Under the pieces are notes generated by a model that saw nothing but the letters and a program-made list of their open reading frames with translations, did not search any database and had not been told where the DNA came from. A stretch of DNA of 64,000 nucleotides. Origin: Epiperipatus broadwayi. Its lineage: Eukaryota > Onychophora > Udeonychophora > Euonychophora > Peripatidae. A program made the position numbers and the translations under genes. The DNA lies in the NCBI GenBank assembly GCA_028023455.1, contig JAQFVV010000995.1:62001-126000 (forward strand). Direction: 5' to 3'. Of the stretch, positions 12,150 through 24,059 are shown piece by piece (positions within the stretch are counted from its first letter, which is position 1; each line of letters begins with the position of its first letter).

Positions 12150-12589
12150 GTAATATACCATCATTACAAACCTTCAGACAAAGACTATTTTCATCCGTGG
12201 AAAATAAATAGCGTATGAATATTAATGGACTATTATCTTTTTACGCTATTTTTACCACAATTTATTACCTTTTTATGTTGTTTTTAATACAATTATTATT
12301 GTTATTAAATAAATCTTAATTATATATACATTTCTAAGTCTATTCTCTAAAATAAATCAATAACTCTGCTTAAACAAAGCATTTTAGTAATTTATTTAAG
12401 ATTTGAATTTAACAAACCATGTTTTATTTTTGTAGATCTTATAAAGTTAGAAACTACTACCACTGAATATATATATAATGAATTAATTACTTTTACAAAC
12501 ATGATTATCTTATTGCATTTTGTTTCGATGATGCTAATGTAATGTTGGGAAATTAGTCAGGCATTAGAATTAAACTTTTAGAAAAATTT

Positions 12590-12755
12590 CGTTGATGGCC
12601 TAGTGGTTAGCATAACTGCCTTGCAAGCATCTGGCCCAGGTTCACTTCCCTGTCAATGCATTTGACATGTGAAAAAAAAAATCAAAATGTCGTGATTTAG
12701 GATTGCCTAGCACATTGTGTACAATTAGCAGTAGATGGTGCAATAAAAGAAATTA
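12590..12755 (+). mobile_element. tRNA-derived SINE, copy B
   Basis: GATGGCCTAGTGGTTAG is a good A box and GGTTCACTTCCC a good B box, about 45 bp apart, as in a tRNA promoter. The body continues with GCATTTGACATGTGAAAAAA and GTACAATTAGCAGTAGATGG, and ends in a short AAATAAATAAAT tail. The related copy at 50.56 kb shares the tRNA-like head and the GTACAATTGGC landmark. The exact parent tRNA is not clear. Confidence 0.75.
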
Positions 12756-12779
12756 AATAAATAAATCACTTCAAAATAG

Positions 12780-13800
12780 ATATAGATAAATTAATGCATT
12801 TTATTATCACTCTCATTAAATACAATTGCAGATGAGCTGAACATAGAAGATTTTAAAATTGGTCATGTATTAGAACCTCAATGGTTAGCATGTAGTTTAA
12901 GTACAGCTTTTGCAGTGTGGAGAAATTATCAGCATTAAGTAGACATTTTGCATCTAACAGTAAATATTCAGATTTATTGAATTGACTGTTAAATTTAGAA
13001 TTTTTAAAGGATTTAGCATTAATGATTAATAATTTTCAAGAATCCTTATACCTTTCTGGAGTTCTATAAAGTATAAATGTAAGTATTATAAAAGCCAGCT
13101 TTTCAATTATCAGAATAATAAATGCTGTTAATAATTTGAAAATTTTGAAAAGTTCATATGAAAATAAAGTTGAATCAACCTTACTGTTTACAGAATTTGA
13201 AGGAATTACACTTGCAAGCAATATGAAATTTAAGAAATTACCACAAGAAGAATTTTTAGATTGTATATTGCTCTGTCTTTAAAGGGTTATTGCAGCAAAA
13301 TAATTTTAATATGAAAAATAAAAAGGACTTAAGAGTATTTTTAATATGTGTTATCCAGAAACATGGGATATGGAAATAGTTACTGCTCCATGGTTAGAAG
13401 AGGGGGGAAAATAAACTGTTTTTATTTTAAAATATGAAATTAATATAAATGATTTTTAGGGATTTAGTCAAGATGGTTTTAGAACGAAAATTATGTGTTG
13501 AATTTCCTATTACAATTTAAAAAATTAGGAGTATTATGAAAACAATTACTGTAAGCAGTGCTGAAGCTGAATGGGCATTTAGTGCAATAAACAATGTTGT
13601 CACTATAAATCTGACAGTGAAACATATTTCAGATCTAATGACAAATTTTATTAAATGGAAAGCCTTTAAATCAATTTAATACAATTCCCTTTGTAAAATC
13701 TTTTTTAAAAAATCACTTTTCCGATTTGAAACCATTATCTAGAACTCTAACAAGATTAAAAAGAAAATTGAAGAAAATAATGCCATATGACAGTTGCTAT
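12780..13800 (+). pseudogene. hAT transposase remnant (C-terminal half)
   Basis: Decayed transposase of a hAT-superfamily DNA transposon. In broken frames the plus strand gives LSALSRHFASNSKYSDLLN near 12930, then FLKDLALMINNFQESLYLSG near 13002, and from 13542 the diagnostic dimerisation-domain signature TITVSSAEAEWAFSAINNVV, followed by KHISDLMTNFIKWKA. Families of the ZNF862/KIAA1586-like group have SSAECERGFSxMN at this place, so the key SSAEAE part is kept. It ends in a basic tail, SRTLTRLKRKLKKI, near 13740-13775. Numerous stops and frame changes show it is inactive. The catalytic N-terminal part was not identified. Confidence 0.7.
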
Positions 13801-13840
13801 CATAATTTTGTTTGATTATATATATATATAAGGGACTTGA
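13800..13840. repeat. short (TA)n microsatellite
   Basis: GATTATATATATATATAAGG at about 13814-13833 marks the downstream edge of the hAT remnant. Confidence 0.6.
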
Positions 13841-13854
13841 AATCAGGCTTGCAA

Positions 13855-13990
13855 ACTCCCCACAGCTATCCAATCTATCTTATACAACTGATATACATGA
13901 CCACATACATGTGAAAAAGATAAATAATCTCCAATATATGTATTTCATGCTGAACCAGTATTCATCAGTTGGTCCAGATCACCATGTCCA
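13855..13990 (-). repeat. retrozyme-like repeat, copy 4, with decayed hammerhead
   Basis: Read on the minus strand, GATCTGGACCAACTGATGA, CTGGTTCAGCATGAAAT and the following ATTATTTATCTTTTT match copy 2 at 4646-4712. CTGATGA is at 13962-13968 and GAAA at 13943-13946 (minus strand). Stem II keeps most pairs but has an A-C mismatch, and the cleavage-site region reads ATACATA rather than ATGCATC. Self-cleavage is therefore doubtful. Beyond about 13912 the sequence instead matches the small element at 16.24 kb. Confidence 0.65.
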
Positions 13991-16215
13991 ACACATATAT
14001 GCAATCACTGCTCAGTTTATATTAAGATAGCAAATCTTCAAACTTTAATGTACAAGCTTCAATCTTCTTCACTCTCCTACTCTTCAGCCATCTATATCAT
14101 TGAAAATCTGAAGATGCTCAAAACCCTTGCTGTTGTTTTTAACCTCATGCTGACTCCTCACACATAGAATCTCAATATGTCCATTTAATTATACAGAAGA
14201 GGGATGGGTAGAATACAGGCTGAATATGTAATATTTATATTTTCATGTTTCTATTTTGTGCAAAAATATTTTATTTATCAATGTTATTAATTATTATTAT
14301 AAAAGTATTATGCAATGTTGTTTTTTAAAATATAATATCTTTTTAAAAAAAAAAAAAGAACAAGCCCATTGATAAAATTTTCCTAGCCCTACCACTGCTT
14401 ATAAAATTCATTTAGTGCTATAATAAATAGTATCTGAGTGATATAATTATCTGTTATAAATAGTTTCTGGTGTCTGGCACAAAATGGTTTCTATAATATT
14501 TATAAGTCATGGTATCTTGTCCAAAACATTTCATATAATTCTTGTGGATTTTTTCCTGGCTATCTAGACTTTAATTGCAACTATTTCATCTTCTTACTGA
14601 TTTATTGATCATTTTTATTTAGATGTTCTTTTTAACCTGATTATTTGTATCAGTTTAATACATTTGTATGAGAAAATTTTCTGTTTTGTATATATTTTAG
14701 TTTAGTTAAAAGTAGAGATTAAGTTAAACCAGTGGCAGACTTCTTTCAATCCTTGAACTCCTATTAATGATTTATGCTAAGTAACAGTGGTGAATTCATG
14801 AATTCAACTTTTTTAGATTGATACTATAGTGAATGTTTCTTCATTTATTTGACAGTAATTATGTTCAATCTAAGTTAGTGCTTTTGATGAATATGTTGTC
14901 AATTGCTCAGAACCAATTTTGTGTCACAGACTGCATGCATCACATATCATAATTAGATTGTGTTTTTTTTCCCTCATGAACATGTATGAGACTTCATATC
15001 TGAGCTAAAGACTTTTTTTAATTTTATTAATGCTTGATTATTAGATCACTTTCAACTTGCCTTTTCAGTAGTGATCTGCAGAGTGGTTCCGCTAAATGAA
15101 AATTCATAGTGGGCGTGATTTCCTGCAGCATTTATTTTTAACTTGAAAAATTATGTTTTTTTTCATATGTCATTTTTCTTGAAAAAGTATGTTTTTATAG
15201 TTTCAAATTTGTTTTTCTCTTGTTTGATAATCATTCCTAAAATGAACTTTTTGAAAAGTTTTTCTGTCTTTTCTTGCAGAATGTCATATGACAATCTATT
15301 GACTTTAAATAATTCTTTGTAGATTATTATTGACTGATTTTGTGTTTACAAGAATTTGAAGATAGATATTTTAAAATTCTACTTTAATGAAAAAATTGTC
15401 TCCTAATGGTGATGCCATTATTTGTTTTTGTTGAATGGTAATATCAATAAAGCTTTATTTAAGATGTATCAATACTCTCCAAACGAGTTTTAGGAGTCGC
15501 CTACAGCATGGCCCACTAAATAACTTTTTGAAAATTTTGTTATCTTTATCATTCTTGAAGTTAATATAATGGCTGCTAATTTTGATTATTTGCATATTTT
15601 AATTATATGCTCTCAATTTCTGGATGTGCTACACCACTTAGTTTTAATTAAGACAAATTATATTTAGAATGCGTATTGAAAAAATAAATGCTGCAATCGT
15701 TTGTGAAATGTAGTAGATAAGTGAAAGCATTATACGTAACTGCCTAATTCTTCGAAATCCATTTAATCAGTAACATCTTTATTTGTACTGTATTAATATT
15801 TTCTACTTTAATTCCTTTAAATGCGATTTTATTTCTAAAAAGTAACGTTTATAGAGAAAATTCGAGAATTTTCGTTTTCAATTTTTAAAAATACAAAAAA
15901 AAAAAAAAAAAGCATCCTTCACTCTTTATATTAGTTTTCAGAAATTACTGAAGAGGGCAGTATATGCTGAAAATATTTGTGTAAAATTAAAAAATTGTAA
16001 ATATAATCGAATGCATACCACTATTTTATACAGAATTGAAATATTAAGAATAATTTAACTTTTGACATTCTGTGTTTGAATACTTCTTGTGAATTAATTA
16101 AAGTATGGAAAGAGAAAGACTGATATTTAAAAACTATAAACTAAGAAATAATCAAATTAGTATTTACATCATCATTAATTTGAAATACTGGCATTCTTCA
16201 TATACGTGGAGCTTA
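13991..16215. other. non-coding sequence, unassigned
   Basis: No transposase, reverse transcriptase or exon could be supported. Some patches are less AT-rich (14035-14170, 14930-15130, 15470-15520) and could be very old transposon remnants. Confidence 0.4.
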
Positions 16216-16220
16216 ATTGT

Positions 16221-16324
16221 AAATATAGGGGATTTCTACATGTGTGTGGTCATGTGTGTCAATGGTATGAGATAGTGAGGATAGATGAAGAGTGCTTGAA
16301 AGTCTGTGTTCATCCCCTATATTT
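16221..16324. mobile_element. 104-bp element with 13-bp terminal inverted repeats
   Basis: AAATATAGGGGAT at 16221-16233 is exactly inverted at 16312-16324. The interior, from ACATGTGTGTGGTCATGTGT, is similar to the minus strand of 13860-13912. Too short to code; best read as a miniature DNA transposon or the stem of a larger repeat. Confidence 0.6.
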
Positions 16325-16790
16325 ATCACCATTAATTCTAAAATAAATTATTATTCATTTTTGTCATTATAATTTTCACGATCATATATTGCAAGGTAAA
16401 TGTAAATTTTTGATTTAATCATTTATTCTGTATTTTATAAGGATAACAATATGAAAATTTTGTGTAAAACTCTGGATCTGTATTTTTTGTTATTGATAAT
16501 AATAATATATCAGATTTGAATATAATTATGAATAAAACTTATTATTTTAAAATATACATATATTCATTTTTAATTAATGCCCATATAGTGGGATCATACA
16601 TACATAATCATTCTAGCTTGAATCAATTCTCAGTTAGTAAAAATAAAACAAGAGACAACATAAAAACTTTATCCTATATTTAATATTAAAATTCTAATTG
16701 ACCTCAGGCAGCTAATATGATAAATGAATTAATTTTAATTTTCAATTGATCATCCTTAGTCATCTGCCAAAATGGAAGGTGTTATACATC

Positions 16791-17319
16791 TGCTAGACCA
16801 GTGGTCTTCAATCTTTTCACACCTGCGGACCGGTAAAAATAATGATAAGATTTCGCGCCCAGCAGAAGTCTATAGATAAATTTTCTTAAAGATATAAACT
16901 GCTTAGCCTTAGATGACCATAATTGTTATAACTGATCAAAACAACAATGTTAAATATATAAAATGCAGTTATATATACATATGGAATCTGTATAATAAAA
17001 AAACTTTTTTTTAAATTTTGAATTTTTTTAGAAAAGTAATAAAAAATGTAATTCTACACCCCCCCACCCCCCCCAAACATCTGTGATAACTAGAAAAACA
17101 AATTAATTTCTGTATGATTGATTAGATTTTGTTTTTGTTCTGTTTCTTTTTTTTAATTGGGTAAAAATGAGCTGAAAAAAATAAATAAAAATTGTTTATA
17201 TTAATTAAAAGTTTAAACTCTTATTATTTTGTTATTACAACCTTCCTGCCAATCCACCGGCAGACCGGTAAAAAACTTCTGCGGTCCGCGGCCAAGTGTT
17301 GAAGAACACTGTGCTAGAC
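16791..17319. mobile_element. hAT-type MITE with perfect 8-bp target duplication
   Basis: A 513-bp non-autonomous DNA transposon. TGCTAGAC at 16791-16798 is repeated exactly at 17312-17319. The element starts CAGTGGTCTTCAA and ends with the inverse of CAGTGTTCTTCAA. Subterminal GC-rich blocks (TGCGGACCGGTAAAAA near 16823 and the CCGGCAGACCGGTAAAAA to GGTCCGCGGCCAAG stretch near 17256-17295) are typical of this widespread class. An 8-bp target duplication and CAGNG ends identify the hAT superfamily. There is no transposase, so it must have been moved in trans. Confidence 0.92.
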
Positions 17320-18960
17320 AACTCTGTATTTAACTTATTTTATTCCTCAAAGGATAATCACTTTCTTGTAGATATATATCAAGATCTTTTAATTATGTTT
17401 CTTTCAACCTTTATAATCCCTTCCAATATAGTTTTAAAAATTTGTATTCCTCAACTATAGTTGTTTTCTCTTTGAATTTCTTCAATAAATTTTGTGTTGC
17501 AAACCCTTCCATTCTCTTTTAACTTGCAAATTTAATAACCACCAGTATTTTCACTGCTTTTTCCTAAGACTCAACTCTATGTAAAGTAAAACCTTAAATC
17601 ATTTAATTTAAGTAATGATACATTTCAGACATAATATTGATCATTATAAAAAAAATCATCAGCTCGATATTTTCTATTTATATTCCAGTTTTTAATTAAA
17701 CTATGCTGTATGCATATGTGCATGTTGAAACTGGAAGCATGAAAAAAGAACAAGTAAACATAGAAAATGGATTGAGCAGCAATTAATGACCTAACCAATA
17801 ATAGAGTAGAAGTTTTCTCTAAGGAGTGTGTGTGTTCTGTAAATATCTGTTAGAAAATTAGCCTGTTTCTTTGTTAGAGTCTTACTGTCAACATGTATTC
17901 AGAATTATAGTGGATTTTTGTCCTGAAGTTGTAATCCAGTAGAATTCCTGCTAAAGATGAAGAAAGGGGATGTATGTTATTATTTTTGTATACCTTATGG
18001 CTCTAACTGTAAATAATTATTATTATTTTATTAACTTATTGTTTATAAATTATATATTATTATTACTTATAACAATTTGTCATATGTATATAATTGTATA
18101 AATGCTATCAATTCTAATTGTATAATTTAATGTTAATGTTATTAAATAAGAAATCACCAAAACATGCTCGTGTGCCTCATTTTTATTGTGCTTCGATTAA
18201 TAATCGATACATAGCAAATACAATATATTTTAAATGATGTTTAATACAATGATGGAAGAGTTTTAATAATGTAAGAGCTTTTTAAAATTTGTGATATAGC
18301 TTAAAATTATAATGCTAGCATAAATTATGCAAAAGAGAGAAAATAGACAACTACCATTGATAATGATCAACTACCATTGCTGGGTTATTTTAGTCTGTTG
18401 CCTTTGTATCTAATTTGCTTTCATATAGAGAAATTGACATATAACCATAGTTAATGCCAGGTATTACTCAAATGATTTTTGAGAAGGAAAAAAAGATATT
18501 CCAAAATTACCAACATATGATTTTTTTAATCGTTATTATTTGTGGAATATGTGGAACATGTTATTTTTTTGTTTTAAGGATTAGATATTGAGATGCATGC
18601 ATGTTTGATGGAAATAGTTATTAATTATGTGTGTTAACCAATAAATGTTATTTTTCACTATAATTCAGAAATAAGATTAATTCATATTTTTATCAGTTTT
18701 GAGATTGTTTTATGTGATTTTCTTGAACTCTATAATAGATACTGTAGTTTGCTGGTCTATGAGTTTGGTGAACCAACTTAGCTATCAAACAATATACACA
18801 GGGGAAATTTTATAATAAAAAATTTATATTGAATCACTTTTAAAAAGTATAGTCTATTTAATACAATGCACCAGTCTAAACCAGTTTGTCACTTTTTGAA
18901 ATAGTCCAGAAACACTTGCAAAATGATGCATTTTAACATTTTTTTCATTTGAGAGATTTA
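17320..18960. other. non-coding AT-rich sequence, nothing identified
   Basis: Neither strand shows a recognisable domain, RNA gene or repeat boundary. Confidence 0.4.
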
Positions 18961-18999
18961 AAACAAAATTGCATGAAGAAATATGACTAATAGATAACC

Positions 19000-19510
19000 T
19001 CGATCATGTGCTGAATTTATTAAGAAGTTTCACACTCAAGGCTTTGGTAGATTACACTGTCGGGGTGAAGTTTGCACTCTTCTTTGTACAGAATGGGATG
19101 TTTACATTTTTCCATGTCATGTAAATATTTTAGAATTTGCAGACAAAGTGTCTGACTGTTACAAATTAAATTTGAGAGAAAAATGTCATTTGCAGGAAAA
19201 AAACAACAACATTAATTTGAACATTTTAGCAAAAAATTGACAAATAAATGAAACACACTTTAGAAAAAAATGTGCTACATGCACCTATGATTTCACATAG
19301 TGATATTATTTGCCAGATTGATGCAGGAGGGTTTCTTCAAGAAGTATGTAACAGCAAAAGGATATACTATAACAGGCCCGAATACCAGATAACGATTTTG
19401 GTTATTTTTGGGTCTCCCCCCCCATATGTATTGTATTTAACGTTTTCACAGATATATGATGTAAATAAAGTATTTTGGGGGTTTAACTGTTATTGTATTA
19501 ATTTCTGACA
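19000..19510 (+). pseudogene. possible decayed coding fragment, unrecognised
   Basis: One plus-strand frame from about 19014 reads AEFIKKFHTQGFGRLHCRGE and continues with VCTLLC and a cysteine/histidine-bearing stretch to a stop near 19240, vaguely like the N-terminal zinc-binding part of some hAT-derived proteins (CGGBP1/BED-like). An 86-codon frame at 19248-19508 in a different phase is unrecognised. I would not assign a function. The resemblance is weak and the reading depends on the frame chosen. Confidence 0.25.
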
Positions 19511-19724
19511 TTTTGATGAAATGAAATAACATTCATTAGTATCACGTTTTTAAAGAAAAACTGTTAGATTTCAAGTACTAAGAAGGTTGAATATGAAGTA
19601 ATGAATAATCAGTCATATACATTTGATGGTTGATTATTCAGAGTATGTGTATTAACAAAATATTGGTTTTCTTCAGTTTTACCATTAATTGATTTTAGAA
19701 AAAAAAGATAAAATAAGTGGTCTC

Positions 19725-21250
19725 CTCAAGGCTGGAATACATTGTGCTTTATCAGCTTTAATTAAACTGCTCGATCTTTTTAATATTCCAGTAAACTTCC
19801 TCATGGTTCTCAAATCATACTTTTTCAAATTATCAAGTATTTTAGCATTATCAAAATCAGATTTGTAACCAATTTCTAAAAAAAAAAAAAAAAGTAAAAG
19901 TTGATCAATTTAACTTATGATTGAAGGCATTTTTATGCTCCTTAATTCTGGCATTAATTCATTTATTGGATTGACCCACATAGATTTTGAACACTGTGAA
20001 CATGGAATTATATAACATCTTGGTATTCCAAAAGTACTTTGTCTTTATGTTTATGAAAAAAATCACTAATTTATTTTGTTAGTGGAAAAAGTTGTCTTTA
20101 TGTTAAAATTAGATAGTCTGTAATTCCTTTAATAAAAGTAAAATCACTCTATAACTAGTTTAGTTATCAATTTTCTTTTTTTTTTCTTTTTAATATCAAT
20201 GCTATGTAAAGCTTTACATAAAATGTTGTATTACAATCATTAGAAAGAGAATATTTTTTGTTCTATTTTTTGACTAAGATGATTTTTATCTTACAAATTA
20301 TAAGCTCCTATTAAAATATTTGAGTGGATTTTTTGTAAACTGATATTGATTAGAAGTCATCACATTTTCTTGCAATAAAACATCTAGAAAAAATGTGTTT
20401 TATTTTCAACTTCTATGATAAACTTAATATTAAAATGTCAATCATTAAGAAAAACAAGAAAAGAATTCAAGGCATCAATACTATGAGGCCATATAATAAA
20501 TGTACCATCCACATATCTGAGACAAATAGAAGCTAGCTGCATTTAATACTTGGATTTTCAAAATTATTTATTAAGAGATCAGCAACTACAGATGACAGTG
20601 GAGCCCATAGAAAGTTTTTAATTTGTTTATATTTTTGAAAGTCATGAATAAAAAATGTATTTTCAAGCCAGTGTTTTGCTAATGGAATAATAAATCAAGT
20701 AAATTATTGTATTGAGCTATTATAGATAAAGTAGCTTCTTCAACAGGCATACTAGTAAACATAGAAGAAACATTAAAACTGACCAATAAGTCAGTTTTAG
20801 GTAATTTTAAGTTTTTAATAATACAAATAAAATGAATTGAATTTTTAATTCATGATGGAAACATTATTTGTCAGCAGTTGTAATCATTGGGCTAGATATT
20901 GGAATAATTAATCAGGTAAATTATTGTATTGAGCTATTATAGATAAAGTAGCTTCTTCAACAGGAATACTAGTAAACATGGAAGAAACATTAAAACTGAA
21001 AAATAAATCAGTATTAGGTAATTTTAAGTTTTTAATAATACAAATAAAATTTAATTGAATTTTTAATTCATGATGGAATGTTATCTGATAGTGGTTGTAA
21101 GCATCAAACCAAAGCATGGATGGAAGAACCAATAGCACACCCAATAGGCTGAAATAGTATCTCAGGTTTATGAATTTTAGGCAAACCATAAAATTTACAA
21201 TATAATAAAGAGCCTTCTTTTGGAGAAAATTTTAATTTTTATATCCTTAT
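19725..21250 (-). pseudogene. Penelope-like element remnant (RT + GIY-YIG), family 1
   Basis: Read on the minus strand from high to low coordinates, the parts come in Penelope order. SFNVSSMFTSIPVEEATLSI (about 20932-21000) is the reverse transcriptase D-box region. LRYVDGTFIIWPHS (about 20485-20525) is the catalytic YVDD motif with the second aspartate changed to glycine, followed by an FNIKFIIEVE block. Near 20030, YIIPCSQCSK and, after a one-base shift, IYVGQSNK and RIKEHKNAF are the GIY-YIG endonuclease signature. FDNAKILDNLKKYDLRTMRK near 19850 is the C-terminal tail. Stops, frame changes and an internal ~217-bp duplication show it is dead. It is clearly a different family from the elements at 53-57 kb. 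Confidence 0.85.
20684..21110. repeat. 217-bp direct duplication inside the Penelope remnant
   Basis: GGAATAATAAATCAAGTAAATT at 20684 and GGAATAATTAATCAGGTAAATT at 20901 begin two copies of the same segment, including TTGAGCTATTATAGATAAAG and ACATTAAAACTGA. The duplicated part encodes the reverse transcriptase D-box region on the minus strand, so the protein would be interrupted by a repeat of its own domain. Confidence 0.85.
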
Positions 21251-21639
21251 TTATACTAGAACATTTGATAAAACATTAGTTTTTTCCCCTAAGTACGTCA
21301 GAAGGGCTGCAGAAAGGAATTCACTGTTAACTGAAAGGAGACACTTTGATTTTTCTTGGAGACCTTAAAGAAATCAAATTCCTAATGTCCACTCCATATT
21401 TTCTTGTCATTGCAGCTGTTATTACTATGTGAATATTTATATAGTATGCAAACATGGATGGGATGCTCACCAACACACATATATGATGGGCTTTTTAGCT
21501 TTTTACTTCTGAGTTTTAAGATCATAAAACACTTTGGCCTGTCTTCTCAGTTGCCTGATAGCTCTTAACTGAAATGTTGTTTTTTTGAAGGCAGAATGAA
21601 TGTGTGTGTGAATGAATTTTTTTCTCTTCTAATAGATAT

Positions 21640-24055
21640 TTAAAAGCATGAAAGGCAAAAATAAATCATGGTTCTTATCCCTAGGAGGCTGTAAAGTTGC
21701 CAGTCAAAGCAGAAGTTGGTGGCTGAAGATGGGGATTGCTAAGAATCTCCTGATTACATATCTAGGCTGCTATTTATTTGATGACTTTTTATTTAAAGTA
21801 TTTATAACTGCAGATCAACTTCAAATGAAAGAAGATTGCTAGGATTAGAAGAACTGTCTCATATTAAATGGAACATTATTGGACTTTGTGAAGTTAGAAG
21901 ATGAAGAAACAATTGACATGGACTGTAATACAATGGAATTAACATTGGCAGTACAAGTGAAGTGGGATTTATTATAAATTTAAAGTGGAATAATAACATT
22001 TTTGGAGATTGATGGTGTATCAGACAGAGTTGAAAGATTAGTTATTCAACTTAATAGCAGATGTCAAATGCAGATAGTTCAGGTTTACTCACCAATAAGT
22101 TCTCATTATGATGAAGAAGTAGAGGATTGTTATATGGATGTATAAAAAGCTTTTGATTAGATCAAACAATATTTAAAAATTGTCATAGAAGACTTTAATG
22201 CTAAAATTGATAAACAATTAAATGATGAAAGTGTTATAGGAAAATTTTGTTATGATAATAGAAGTAGGAGAGGACATAAACTTGTGAAGTTTGCAGAAAA
22301 AGAGAAACTATATTATGAATTCTTTTTTTTTTTTGAGAAAAATGTTAAAGCAAATGGACATGGAAACATCCAAATAAAGATACAGCAGAATTAGATTATA
22401 TTTTAACTAACAGAAAATATGTATTTCAAGATTGTAATGTTCTTAATAAATTCAACACAGGAAGTTATCATCGATTAGTAAGATGTAAGATACATGTTAA
22501 TGTAAAACTAGAGAGAAAAAAAAATATATAAAAAAAAACAGTATTCACAGTTGATATTCCTAATCTTCAGAAATATTCTAATAAATTTAAATTGGAACTT
22601 GCAAATCATTTTCAAATATTAACAGATTTTGAACATGATTCAAACTTGAATGAATTGAATAGGAAAATAACTGATACATTTTCAAAAACTACAGCAAAGA
22701 TAGTTGGTACAAAAAGCAGCAATTGACCAATAAAATTTCTTTCAAAACAAGACAATTTATAAAAAAAAGAAGAATATGAAAATATATAAAAATGATGCAT
22801 TAAGAATGATTGAATATCTTAAATTTTGTAAAGTAGTGCAAAAAAGAGTTGATAATGCTACAAGAAAGTATAATTGTGAATGAACAAAGAAAGCTATAGA
22901 ACAAAATAACAACATCTTAATATTGCTAGGAAATTTATTTCTGCAATAAGAAAAAAAGATGGAACTTTTACTAAAAAGAGAGATGATATCATGAATTGTG
23001 TTGAAGAATTCTGTCAAGAATTATATAGCAATAAAGAACAAGGAAAAGTGCCTCCCTACAACTACTATATATTCTGACTTGCCCAGGAATTTAAATGAAG
23101 AAGTAAGACATGCAATTAAATTTATGAAGAAGGGAAAAGCTCCAGATAATGATGAAATTATAATCAATATCTTATCAGAAGCAGGTAAAAAAATATAATT
23201 TTTTTTGGCAAAGTTATAATTGAAATGTCTAAATGATAGTCATGTACCAGATGACTGGAAGAATGCAGTATTAATATTTTAAAAAAGGTGTTAAAGATAT
23301 TAGAAATTATAGACCTATCAGTCTTTTATCAGTCCTATACAAAAATTTTATCAAAATAATTATAATTTGTCTACAGTGAACTTTGGATTTTAACCAACCA
23401 AAGAACAAGCTAGATTTAAAAATGGTTTTAGTGCAGTGGAACATATCCAAGTATTGATAGAAGTTATATAGAACCAATGAATATGAGTTGCCATTATGCT
23501 TTGGATTTGCAGATTATGCAAAGATATTTGATTCTATAAGCATTTCTTCAGTGATTAAAGTATTAGATCATCAAGATGTAGACCTAGAATATTGTCATAT
23601 TCTGAAGAATATGTGTAAAACTGCAATAGCAACAATTATTTTACATAATGATACTAGGAAGATTAACATTGAGAAGGGTGTGTGGCAAGGCGATTTCCTA
23701 TCTCCAAAACGTTTATAACAGTTTTGCAAGAAGTATTTTGTGGATTAAAATGGGAAGCTAAGGAATAAAAGTAAATGGAGATTATTTAAATCAGCTGATG
23801 TTGTGATTGCAAATAATACTTTAGAGATTTAAGAAATGTTGCAAGAGTTATCAGATGAAAATTAAAAAATAAGATTAAAAGTAAATGTTAAAAAGACTAA
23901 AGTAATGTTCAGTGCATTTTCTCAAAAGATAGAAATAAATCTTGATAATGATGAATTAGAAGTTAACAACTACTAATATCTTGGTCAAATATTACTAAAG
24001 ATGGAAATATAATGCGTGAAAATATTCATAAAATTAAACTTGGCTGGAGTATAAT
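21640..24055 (+). pseudogene. RTE-like LINE remnant (endonuclease + reverse transcriptase)
   Basis: Decayed non-LTR retrotransposon of the RTE-like group often annotated as craniofacial-development-protein-2-like. The apurinic endonuclease part begins in the 64-codon frame at 21648 and continues with EIDGVSDRVERLVIQL, QIVQVYSPISSHYDEEVEDC and, near 22185, IEDFNAKI (normally GDFNAK). WKHPNKDTAELDYILTNRKY (about 22360-22420) and GSYHRLVRCKI (normally GSDHR) complete it. The reverse transcriptase part has AIKFMKKGKAPDNDEII at 23115, FADYAKIFDSI at 23503, GVWQGDFLSPK at 23677 and, near 23795, SADVVIANN where FADD is expected. KVNVKKTKVMFSAF and YLGQILL close the 3' part. The catalytic residues are partly lost and stops are many, so it is inactive. 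Confidence 0.85.
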
Positions 24056-24059
24056 TACT

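Noticed and set aside
15375-15520. Minus-strand MASPLGDNFFIK-like reading, resembling Penelope AMGSPLGP
   Set aside because: No supporting YVDD or GIY-YIG block was found in the following kilobase, so the resemblance may be chance.
22757-23017. 86-codon minus-strand frame with hydrophobic C-terminus
   Set aside because: Antisense of the RTE-like LINE remnant.
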